Origin: Flagellimonas aequoris
Lineage (GTDB): Bacteria > Bacteroidota > Bacteroidia > Flavobacteriales > Flavobacteriaceae
Length of the DNA: 64,000 nucleotides
Reading direction: 5' to 3'
Assembly (NCBI RefSeq): GCF_003584165.1
Contig: NZ_QXFJ01000023.1
Coordinates: 310,001-374,000, forward strand
The position numbers and the translations under genes were made by a program. The notes beneath the pieces are model-generated. The model did no database searches. It was given only the letters and a program-made list of their open reading frames with translations, and had not been told where the DNA came from. Shown piece by piece: positions 6,396-13,716 of the stretch. Numbering within the stretch: position 1 is the stretch's first letter; every line of letters starts with the position of its first letter.

Positions 6396-8570
6396 CTAAA
6401 AATTGAAAGTGGCCCCTAACAAAAAGTTGATTCCCGCTTGGGGGTAGTAACCGGCACCTTCAATGGTGGTTACGGTTCCAGGGTTGGAAAAATCATCATC
6501 ATAGGTATAGAAATACCCATTGGAAACAATGTCCGCATCAAAAATATTGTTCACCAGACCCGAAAGCACAATGCTTTTTACAAAGGCATTGGTTTGGATC
6601 ACATACTGAACATTGAAATCGGTTTGGGTATAACTATCCAAGGTGGAACCCTCGGAATCGATATTGCCCATGTACTGTTTCCCTACAAATTTGGACAACA
6701 ACGACACTTGAAAATTTTCATGGGGTTGGTAGGTCAAAATGTTCCCCGCTATCAATTGAGGGGAGTAGGCTATATGGGTATTGCCCAAGTCCTGGAGCAC
6801 ACCGTCCCGTTGAAAATAAAAGTCGAGGTTTCGGTTATCGCTCAGGGCCAGATTGGGCCTCCACAAAAATTTCTGTGCAAACCTCAAATTGGCGTCCAAT
6901 TCCAACCCTAATCGATAGCTGTCCCCAACATTCGCCCTTAAGGGCGCCCCAACATCGTTCAATTCCCCGGTAAGCACCAATTGATCTTTATAGCGCATGT
7001 AGTACACATTGGCGTTCAATTGAAAATCTGGGGAAACATAGCGCCAGCCCAACTCAAAATCGTTCAGTTTTTCAGGTCGTGGACTACCACTTTCGTAATC
7101 GTTGCGGTTAGGCTCCCTATTGGCCCTAGCATATGATAAATAGAAATTGTTGTTTCGGTTTAAATCGAAAGTGACACCTGTCTTTGGATTGAAAAAATTG
7201 AAGGTGTCATCCACCAGACCGGTATCCTCGCCATTGGCTTCATAACCCACCCTGCGGTATTGCACATCACCAAAGATGGACCACTTGCTGTCCAACTGAT
7301 AATTGGCTTTTACATAGCTGTTAAAATCAGTTTTTATGGAATTGTCATCGTAATAATGATCTCTGATCTCACTATTGCTGGTGTATCGTGCCCAGATGAT
7401 TTCCCCAAAGTGATCGCCTTTGTATTCATTATAACCACCACCCAAAATCAGTTTAAGATTGTTCTTGTTATAGGTTGCCGAAAAAACGGTCCCGTAAAAA
7501 TCATTGACTAGCCATTTTCTTTGTATCAAATCAGTAGTATTTATGGTTTCCCCACCTATGTTAATAGGCTCCAAACCATAGTCAGCATAATCTTCATCTT
7601 CCTTATACTGTTCAAAAAAACCTCTGCCTCGGGTATAGTGCAAGGCTAAATGCGTGGTCCAATCCGGGCTCCAGGTTTCGTTCCAGTGCAGTTGAAAGTG
7701 GTCTTGCTTGTAATTGTCAACTTCATTATCGTGGAATTGGACGATTCCATTTTCATCGGTATACATCCCTGCTGAATTAAAAGTACGATCTGTGGCAAGT
7801 TCGTCGGCAGTAATCCCGTTCCATGCTTGATAAGTGACCTCATGCCCTCCAAAAAGCAGAGCTTTTACCAGGGTATTGTCGTCTTTGTACACCCCCTGCA
7901 GAAAATAGGCATCCAGTTTGGAACTCGCCCGATCCACATAACCATCAGAAGTTACGCGGGAAAGCCTACCTGAAAATTCCACATGGTCATTGAGCAATCC
8001 GGTACTGAACTTTACATTGTTCCGAAGTGTGTTGAAACTTCCGATAGAAGAAGAAACCTTGGCATAGGCCTCTTCCGAAAAGGCATCGGTGAGCATGTTA
8101 AGACTAGCACCGAAAGCCCCTGCTCCATTGGTAGAGGTTCCTACCCCTCGCTGCAATTGCAAACTTTGGGTAGATGAGGAAAAATCGGGCATGTTCACCC
8201 AAAAGGTTCCTTGGGACTCGGCATCGTTGTAAGGCACTCCATTGATGGTGACGTTCACCCTTGTGGCATCGCTACCCCGCACCCGAATGCTGGTGTAGCC
8301 AATTCCGGCCCCGGCATCCGATGTGGTCACCACGGCAGGCATGAAATTCATCAAAATGGGCACATCTTGTCCCAAGTTTCGAGGAGTAATATCCTCTTTT
8401 TCCAAGTTGGAAAAGGTAATGGGAAATTCCTTCGTTACCCGGACGGCTTGGACCAGGACTTCGTCCAGGACCACTTTTTTGCCTTCCAAAGTGTCGGCAG
8501 GTTCTTCCTGTTGGGCACTCATGGTGAGCCCCAGGCCACAAAGGGCCAATGTTGTGAATAAGGGTTTCAT
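6396..8570 (-). CDS. TonB-dependent outer-membrane receptor under TPP riboswitch control (probable thiamine-compound importer)
   Basis: 724 aa. Signal peptide (MKPLFTTLALCGLGLTMSAQ), a TonB-box-like stretch (VVLDEVLVQAVRV), a plug domain (residues about 50-165, with YTSIRVRGSDATRVNVTINGVPYND) and a 22-strand-type barrel ending in aromatic ATFNF. There is no carboxypeptidase-like N-terminal domain, unlike the receptor at 23981-26884. The receptor class alone does not give the ligand. The TPP riboswitch in its leader does: in Bacteroidota, THI-regulated receptors (called Omr1) are assigned to thiamine or its precursors by regulon analysis. The specificity is therefore inferred from regulation. 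Confidence 0.93.
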   Translation of the reverse strand: MKPLFTTLALCGLGLTMSAQQEEPADTLEGKKVVLDEVLVQAVRVTKEFPITFSNLEKEDITPRNLGQDVPILMNFMPAVVTTSDAGAGIGYTSIRVRGSDATRVNVTINGVPYNDAESQGTFWVNMPDFSSSTQSLQLQRGVGTSTNGAGAFGASLNMLTDAFSEEAYAKVSSSIGSFNTLRNNVKFSTGLLNDHVEFSGRLSRVTSDGYVDRASSKLDAYFLQGVYKDDNTLVKALLFGGHEVTYQAWNGITADELATDRTFNSAGMYTDENGIVQFHDNEVDNYKQDHFQLHWNETWSPDWTTHLALHYTRGRGFFEQYKEDEDYADYGLEPINIGGETINTTDLIQRKWLVNDFYGTVFSATYNKNNLKLILGGGYNEYKGDHFGEIIWARYTSNSEIRDHYYDDNSIKTDFNSYVKANYQLDSKWSIFGDVQYRRVGYEANGEDTGLVDDTFNFFNPKTGVTFDLNRNNNFYLSYARANREPNRNDYESGSPRPEKLNDFELGWRYVSPDFQLNANVYYMRYKDQLVLTGELNDVGAPLRANVGDSYRLGLELDANLRFAQKFLWRPNLALSDNRNLDFYFQRDGVLQDLGNTHIAYSPQLIAGNILTYQPHENFQVSLLSKFVGKQYMGNIDSEGSTLDSYTQTDFNVQYVIQTNAFVKSIVLSGLVNNIFDADIVSNGYFYTYDDDFSNPGTVTTIEGAGYYPQAGINFLLGATFNF

Positions 8571-8588
8571 TCGTAAAAATGTTACGAA
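8570..8588 (-). promoter_or_regulatory. Hairpin at the receptor start codon
   Basis: TTCGTAA / TTACGAA with a 5-nt loop directly abuts the ATG at 8570, so it could hide the initiation region. It may belong to the expression platform of the riboswitch. Confidence 0.4.
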
Positions 8589-8659
8589 TAAAAGGGGTCA
8601 TTATTCTTGTTAATAAATTGATTTTTGTTTCTAAAGAAACATAGAAATTCCAAGATGCG

Positions 8660-8745
8660 CCTAGCGCAATCCCTTGGCAGCATTACCCGCCCAGGTTCAT
8701 TGGGTATAATCTCAGCCTTTTTACAAAAGCACCCCTTTGAGATGG
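8660..8745 (-). promoter_or_regulatory. TPP (THI-element) riboswitch
   Basis: Read on the minus strand, the conserved TPP aptamer blocks appear in order: GGGGTGC (about 8735-8729), GGCTGAGA (about 8717-8710), ACCC then GAACCTG, then GGGTAATGC and a closing AGGGAT. These match the THI-box core (CUGAGA, ACCC, GAACCUG, GGNUAAUGC, AGGGA). Downstream, an 8-nt sequence (ACCCCTTT in the RNA, + strand 8591-8598) is perfectly complementary to the 5' arm AAAGGGGT (+ strand 8731-8738), offering an alternative pairing that could switch the leader. The regulated gene is the TonB receptor at 6396-8570. Confidence 0.92.
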
Positions 8746-8747
8746 GG

Positions 8748-8755
8748 CAAATGTA
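8748..8755 (-). promoter_or_regulatory. Candidate -7 box for the riboswitch-receptor transcript
   Basis: TACATTTG on the minus strand fits TAnnTTTG, and TATG lies 19 bp upstream as a three-of-four match to TTTG. The transcript would start just before the aptamer. Confidence 0.5.
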
Positions 8756-8845
8756 ATGTTCGGTCTTCATATTTCATAAAAAACCATCCGGAATTTTAAC
8801 TTTTGATTAGAACTATGGCTCCAAAGTCTGGGCGTATATAAGAAT

Positions 8846-11290
8846 ATGTACCCTAGATCTAAAAAAAGGTTTACACTAAAAATTATCTTCAGTTATGCAG
8901 TGCTGGGCGTTTTGGCGCTGCTGGCCGCTTATTTCATCTATGATGAATTCAAAAGCTATGCATCAACCCAAAGCAAAGGGGATGACAACCTAAAATTATT
9001 ACGTACCAATGAACTGCTCACCAATCTATACGAGGCGGAAAACCTTTCCAAATTGGCCCTGCAGTCCAAACAACCTAAAGATCTAAAGGCCTATGCCCAG
9101 AAAGTGGACTCGATCACTATTTTGATCGACTCCCTAAAACCTTTGGCACAGGCTAACCTCGGGAACCAAGTCTCCAAACTGGACAGCGTGCAACATCTCC
9201 TGCAACAAAAGGTCTTCAATAGTGCAGAGTTACGCAGGCTCAAGGTGAAAAATGAAAACAACGCATCCTTTGATTCCGTTTTGCAGGCCTTCCATAAAAT
9301 GGAAGTGGAGATGGGAAGAATCACCCCGGAAACCTTTGCCCCCAACTTTGAACAATTATCCCCCGATACCCAGGAATCCATCCGGGAATATGTGGCCATC
9401 CTGAACAAGAACATCCCAAACTCGGATGGGGCTTCCAACGCCAATAACATTGATTCGATATTGGAGGTTTCCAAGTCCATATTGAACAAGGCAAAGACCC
9501 AAACCGCCGCCATGGAACGGTCCATGCTGCAAAAGGAACTTCAGATTTACCGCACCGATCTGGAACTTTCCCAAAAGATGCGGAGCGTCCTTTCCGATTT
9601 TGAAAGGGAAATGGTACAGAACGCCTTTTTGGACAACATCACCCAAAAACAAGCCCTGCAAAGAAGTACCCGTTTGGCTGGTGGGGCCGTGATATTGGGG
9701 TTGATTATCGTTATTGTGTTCACCTTTTTGATCTCGAAAGACTATTGGAAAGGACAACGATATCAGGAGCAACTAGAGAAAGAGAAAAAATATTCAGAAT
9801 CCTTGCTGAAAAGTAGGGAACAACTCATTTCCACGGTAAGCCACGACTTAAGAACCCCATTGAACACAATCAATGGATATTCCGAATTGATGGAACACAG
9901 CGGCCTCAACAACAAGCAACTGAACTATTTGAAAAATGTGAAGTCCGCTTCGGGGTATGTGAACAACTTGGTCAATGACCTTTTGGATTTTTCCAAACTG
10001 GAGGCTGGAAAGGTACAGCTGGAAAAAGTACCCTTTGTACTTGCTTCCTTGATCCATGAAACAGCAAGCCATTTTGATGAAATCAATGATAAAAAAGGAC
10101 TGGAACTAAAATTGGAGATTCCCGAAGAACTCAACAAACCCATCATTAGCGATCCTTTCCGTATTCGCCAGATTTTGACCAACCTCATCGGAAATGCATA
10201 TAAGTTTACTGAGGAAGGATTCATTAAGGTTGTTGCAGCGGTACAAGAAAAAAAGGATGGTCCATGGGTTCACATCAAAGTCATCGACACCGGTATCGGT
10301 ATTGAACCGGAAAAACAGGAACTGATCTTTCAAGAATTCACCCAAGCTGGCGATTACCCTGAACACAAACAGGGCGGATATGGGCTTGGACTCACCATCT
10401 CTAAAAAATTGACAGAACTATTGGGAGGGACACTATCCCTATCAAGTGAGGTACATAAAGGCAGTACCTTCACTTTGGAACTTCCCATCCAATTTTCGAG
10501 GCATTCTTTCTTTGATAAGGGTCCCAACAAGGAACATACCCGAGATCTTCCCACTTCGGTCTTGGTCATCGATGATGATGAAAACATGCTAGAACTCATT
10601 GCCGAAATTGGTAGGATCAACCATATCAGGGTAAAAACCGTTTCAAATTTCAAGCAATTGGAACACTCCGAGATTTTTGGTTTTGACAAAGTACTCACGG
10701 ACATACAAATGCCCAAAATGGATGGCTTTGACGTTCTGGGAACGTTGAAAGCAATGGGTTTTGAAAATCCAGTGATTGCCATGACCGGACAATCCATCAG
10801 CAAGAAATCCACCTTTATCAGTGCTGGTTTTACCGATGTAATCCAGAAGCCCTTTTCCGCCCACATACTCCTTTCCACATTGGGAAAAGCAAACAATCAT
10901 TTTGAAGAGGCTTTTCCCCAGGTTCCGAAAACTGATACTGCATTGTTCAGCATTTCACAGATTGCCGAATTTTTAGATGGCCCTAAGGCGATACAAGAAG
11001 TGCTACAGGTTTTTTTGGAGAATAACCGTTTGAATTTAGACCTGCTCTTAACCTCTATCGGAAATAGTGATTATAAGGAATTGAGATCTGTTGCGCACAA
11101 AATGCTGCCCATGTTCAGGCAGTTGGAAGTAAAAGATTCCATATCCATTTTAGAACAGTTGGAAAACCTTGACGAACATGAAAAAGGAGAACAGGTTTAT
11201 CAACTGCTTACCAAACTGAAACAGTTGTTGTTTGATTTGGAAACAGAAATTCAAGATTATTTGATCAAACTTCCAGTTGGTACTGGTTGA
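8846..11290 (+). CDS. Hybrid sensor histidine kinase with receiver and Hpt domains
   Basis: 814 aa. Transmembrane helix at residues 10-29, a periplasmic Leu/Lys-rich helical region (about 30-275) and a second helix at about 276-297. Then HisKA (STVSHDLRTPLNTINGY, phospho-His), HATPase (NLIGNAYKF, DTGIGIEPEKQ, GGYGLGLTISKKL), a receiver (VLVIDDDENM, phospho-Asp in LTDIQMPKMDGFDV, about 575-690) and a C-terminal Hpt domain (SVAHKMLPMFRQL, about 740-800). This is a full His-Asp-His relay in one protein. The convergent sigma-54 regulator at 11265-12608 overlaps its 3' end by 26 bp and is the natural recipient, though that is inference. Confidence 0.95.
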   Translation: MYPRSKKRFTLKIIFSYAVLGVLALLAAYFIYDEFKSYASTQSKGDDNLKLLRTNELLTNLYEAENLSKLALQSKQPKDLKAYAQKVDSITILIDSLKPLAQANLGNQVSKLDSVQHLLQQKVFNSAELRRLKVKNENNASFDSVLQAFHKMEVEMGRITPETFAPNFEQLSPDTQESIREYVAILNKNIPNSDGASNANNIDSILEVSKSILNKAKTQTAAMERSMLQKELQIYRTDLELSQKMRSVLSDFEREMVQNAFLDNITQKQALQRSTRLAGGAVILGLIIVIVFTFLISKDYWKGQRYQEQLEKEKKYSESLLKSREQLISTVSHDLRTPLNTINGYSELMEHSGLNNKQLNYLKNVKSASGYVNNLVNDLLDFSKLEAGKVQLEKVPFVLASLIHETASHFDEINDKKGLELKLEIPEELNKPIISDPFRIRQILTNLIGNAYKFTEEGFIKVVAAVQEKKDGPWVHIKVIDTGIGIEPEKQELIFQEFTQAGDYPEHKQGGYGLGLTISKKLTELLGGTLSLSSEVHKGSTFTLELPIQFSRHSFFDKGPNKEHTRDLPTSVLVIDDDENMLELIAEIGRINHIRVKTVSNFKQLEHSEIFGFDKVLTDIQMPKMDGFDVLGTLKAMGFENPVIAMTGQSISKKSTFISAGFTDVIQKPFSAHILLSTLGKANNHFEEAFPQVPKTDTALFSISQIAEFLDGPKAIQEVLQVFLENNRLNLDLLLTSIGNSDYKELRSVAHKMLPMFRQLEVKDSISILEQLENLDEHEKGEQVYQLLTKLKQLLFDLETEIQDYLIKLPVGTG

Positions 11291-12608
11291 TTTTGTTGTA
11301 CAAGGTCTTTCGGGTAATCTGTAAAAGTTTTGCCGCCTTGCTCTTGTTGAAGTTGGTCTGTTTCAGGGCTTCCATGATCCGTTCCTTTTCAAATTCGGAT
11401 TTGGAAAATGAAGGCTCTTGGCGACCATTGACACCCTGAACCACTTCGCTGGACAACGAATCAGACAATACTGTTTCCCCTTGGGTAAAAAGGACGGCGC
11501 GTTTGATCACGTTTTTCATTTCGCGAAGGTTTCCTGGCCAAGGGTAATCCAATAGCATCTGTTTGGTGTCCTCGGAAAAATCAAAAACATCCTTTCCCAA
11601 TTCCATGTTGGCCCTGTCCAAGAAATAGTTGGCGAACAACAGAATGTCCTCTTTACGTTCCCTCAAGGAAGGTACCTCAATGGAAAACTCGTTCAACCTA
11701 TGGTAAAGATCTTCCCGAAAGGCCCCGTCATCAATAGCTTCCAACAAATTTTCATTGGTAGCAGCAATAATCCGAAGATCCAAATGAATTTCCTTGGTAC
11801 TGCCCACTCGTTTAATCTTTCGTTCTTGGATGGCCCTGAGCAGTTGCACCTGATGTTCGTAGGATAGATTGCCCACTTCATCCAAAAAGAGCGTGCCCCC
11901 GTTGGCTGCTTCAAAATGTCCGACCTTATCCTCAATGGCCCCGGTAAAACTTCCCTTTACGTGTCCAAAAAATTCACTGGTGGCAATTTCTTTGGGTATG
12001 GCACCACAATCCACCGCTACAAAAGGCTGGTCCTTTCTGTTACTGGCCTTGTGGATGGCATTGGCAGTCACTTCCTTACCTGTACCACTTTCCCCGGTCA
12101 ATAGAACCGACATGTTGGTGGGAGCCACCAATTGCACATATTGTTGCAACTTCTTGGATCTTTCACTCTCCCCAACCAAAAAACTCTTTTGGGTATTTTG
12201 TGCTGCCTTGGTCGCTGGTTTCTCAACTTTACTTTGTTGATTTGTTGTCTTGGTGTTCAAGGCATTGTTGATTACCGTAACAATTTCGTCAGGGGTAAAG
12301 GGCTTTGAAATGTAATCAAAAGCCCCATTCTTAATGGCATTCACCGCAGTGCGAACCTCAGCATAGCCGGTCATCAAAATCACTTGGGTATTGGGGGATT
12401 CTTTTTTTACCTGGGGAAGGAGGGTAACCCCATTGCCTTTGGGCAATCTTACATCGGACAAGATTACATCAAAATGTGAATTTCTTAATTGTTCTTCGGC
12501 CTCCTTGATGGTATAACTTGTGGAAACGACAAAGCCATTCTTGGTCAAAAACTTTTGAAGCATTTGACAAAAAGCAGTATCGTCCTCGATGATCAAGATT
12601 TTGGGCAT
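11265..12608 (-). CDS. Sigma-54-dependent response regulator, NtrC family
   Basis: 447 aa. Receiver domain (residues 1-120: LIIEDD, phospho-Asp in ILSDVRLPKGNG, Lys in YISKPF), central AAA+ domain (about 145-375: Walker A GESGTGKE, sigma-54 contact loop GSFTGA, Walker B GGTLFLDEV, FREDLYHRL) and a C-terminal Fis-type helix-turn-helix (KSKAAKLLQITRKTLYNKI). The loop has Ser where the classical motif is GAFTGA; I take this as a tolerated variant. It activates promoters bound by RpoN. Convergent with, and probably phosphorylated by, the hybrid kinase at 8846-11290. Confidence 0.96.
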   Translation of the reverse strand: MPKILIIEDDTAFCQMLQKFLTKNGFVVSTSYTIKEAEEQLRNSHFDVILSDVRLPKGNGVTLLPQVKKESPNTQVILMTGYAEVRTAVNAIKNGAFDYISKPFTPDEIVTVINNALNTKTTNQQSKVEKPATKAAQNTQKSFLVGESERSKKLQQYVQLVAPTNMSVLLTGESGTGKEVTANAIHKASNRKDQPFVAVDCGAIPKEIATSEFFGHVKGSFTGAIEDKVGHFEAANGGTLFLDEVGNLSYEHQVQLLRAIQERKIKRVGSTKEIHLDLRIIAATNENLLEAIDDGAFREDLYHRLNEFSIEVPSLRERKEDILLFANYFLDRANMELGKDVFDFSEDTKQMLLDYPWPGNLREMKNVIKRAVLFTQGETVLSDSLSSEVVQGVNGRQEPSFSKSEFEKERIMEALKQTNFNKSKAAKLLQITRKTLYNKINQYQLEV

Positions 12609-12680
12609 AGCTCAGATATCTAATATACGATGCCACGTAATGCATGGACGGCCGTACATTTATAAAGTTATCACAAAAAA

Positions 12681-12700
12681 AGGGCTGCAAATGCAGCCCT
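12681..12700 (-). terminator. Rho-independent terminator after the PepSY-like gene
   Basis: AGGGCTGCA / TGCAGCCCT stem. The minus strand continues TTTTTTTGTGATAAC. It is preceded by a GTTAGTTAGTTTGGTTA-type motif (12704-12724) that recurs at 13515-13535. Confidence 0.88.
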
Positions 12701-12744
12701 TTCTAACCAAACTAACTAACCTAACACGGTCTCGAAAACTTTAA

Positions 12745-13047
12745 TTACATGTCGATCCAGTTACCTTCAGCATCGGCATATACGGTTCCTGTAGTACCAT
12801 CTTCTAGAGATAGATCCAATTTATATTGGTCCTTCTCATTTTTGTAGGCTTTGTCAATTTTGGCCGTGGGGTAGTTCTTTTCCACTGCTTTGGATACAGC
12901 CTCAGGTAGCGAAGAAACTTCTATTTCCTCAAAGTCCTGGGCAACAATAACAGTGGCGTTATCCATATCAAGTTCTGGAGATTCTACATTGGCGAAAGCT
13001 GTGATTCCTACAAAGGACAATACGGTTGCAATAGCTAAATTTTTCAT
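12745..13047 (-). CDS. Small exported protein with PepSY-like domain
   Basis: 100 aa. Residues 1-19 form a signal peptide ending in an AFA-type cleavage site. The mature part contains VSSLPEAVSKAVEKNYPTAK, then YKLDLSLEDGTTGTVYADAEGNW, a PepSY-like/BLIP-like beta fold pattern common in small periplasmic Bacteroidota proteins (PF11396 type). It is monocistronic, with a strong terminator downstream. Function unknown; such proteins are often induced by envelope or metal stress, but nothing here shows that. Confidence 0.82.
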   Translation of the reverse strand: MKNLAIATVLSFVGITAFANVESPELDMDNATVIVAQDFEEIEVSSLPEAVSKAVEKNYPTAKIDKAYKNEKDQYKLDLSLEDGTTGTVYADAEGNWIDM

Positions 13048-13225
13048 GGTATTATGATTTTAATTGTTAAACTCGATTAGTTATATGAAAAACCAATGCC
13101 AAAATTTTAGCTATTGTTCAATTTGATATTATCCATTGACTATCAAATGATTATAAATTCATGGGGTTTTTGGAACTGTGTAAAAGTGTGTAAAGACTTA
13201 GCCAAAGTGTGTAAAAAATAAACAA

Positions 13226-13249
13226 GAAAGGCCGCTTTCGCGGCCTTTC
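13226..13249 (-). terminator. Rho-independent terminator after the 41-aa membrane protein gene
   Basis: GAAAGGCCGC / GCGGCCTTTC 10-bp perfect stem, TTTC loop. The minus strand continues TTGTTTATTTTTTAC. Sits 76 bp after the stop of the 41-aa gene. Confidence 0.8.
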
Positions 13250-13324
13250 ATCCTTACCAACTATAGTCACAAGGAAAAAAGACTACATAAAGGTTGGCAA
13301 AAATGGACAATACATGGATAGTGT

Positions 13325-13450
13325 TTATATAGCATCATCCGGATTTTTTCTCTCATCCTTGTCCCTTTTGCTTTTTAAATAAGAAAGCAACATATATATG
13401 GCCATGGCCAAAGAGACCAAGTTGAAAAATAGAATTATCTTAAAGAGCAT
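13325..13450 (-). CDS. 41-aa single-span membrane protein
   Basis: ATG at 13450 and TAA at 13325-13327 frame a 41-residue peptide: MLFKIILFFNLVSLAMAIYM, then LLSYL, then a charged tail (KSKRDKDERKNPDDAI). One transmembrane helix (residues about 4-25) followed by a positively then negatively charged cytoplasmic tail is the layout of a real small membrane protein. A strong terminator follows on the same strand (13226-13249). No family recognised. It may be a small inner-membrane regulator or an accessory subunit; I cannot tell which. Confidence 0.65.
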   Translation of the reverse strand: MLFKIILFFNLVSLAMAIYMLLSYLKSKRDKDERKNPDDAI

Positions 13451-13667
13451 ACTTTCATTGTTGTGGACCGTTTTCGAAACTCAAAAGAGAGCCGTACAAA
13501 ATGCACAGCTCCCTTAACCAAATCAACCAACCTAAATCCAGACAACCCGCAAGGACTATCTATTTTTTCATTACATCGAAAATGCCGACCCAAATACATT
13601 CAATCCATTTCGAGTACACTTAATAGGACACCCTTTTCGGGAAGTGGTCACCTTATGAACAAAAAAA
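13451..13667. other. Gap with a weak minus-strand terminator and a repeated 3' motif, no gene seen
   Basis: No convincing protein gene. On the minus strand there is a motif AGGTTGGTTGATTTGGTTA (13515-13533) and then a hairpin GGGAGC / GCTCTC (13513-13508 with 13492-13487) followed by TTTTGAGTTT. The same motif precedes the terminator at 12681-12700, 18 of 21 bases matching. A short non-coding transcript or an orphan 3' end is possible. Confidence 0.4.
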
Positions 13668-13693
13668 ATCCGTTGCCTAGAAAGACAACGGAT
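13668..13693 (-). terminator. Rho-independent terminator after the NadR-DUF4301 gene
   Basis: ATCCGTTG / CAACGGAT with a 10-nt loop. The minus strand continues TTTTTTTG. It lies 24 bp after the stop at 13717. Confidence 0.88.
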
Positions 13694-13716
13694 GTTCTAT
13701 TTTGATTATCTGATAT

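Noticed and set aside
8582..8770. 62-aa minus-strand frame over the riboswitch
   Set aside because: It covers the TPP aptamer and its promoter; the conserved RNA blocks explain the sequence better.
11930..12000. GSFTGA in the sigma-54 activator taken as a broken GAFTGA loop
   Set aside because: Ser at this position keeps the Phe-Thr contact residues; the rest of the AAA+ domain is intact, so it is probably functional.
13490..13640. A roughly 54-residue minus-strand frame (start MYLGRHFRCNEK)
   Set aside because: It runs through a terminator-like hairpin and into the 41-aa gene start, with no hydrophobic or domain signal.
13463..13705. 80-aa plus-strand frame in the gap before the NadR-DUF4301 gene
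   Set aside because: No start context, no domain, and it runs through a minus-strand terminator hairpin.
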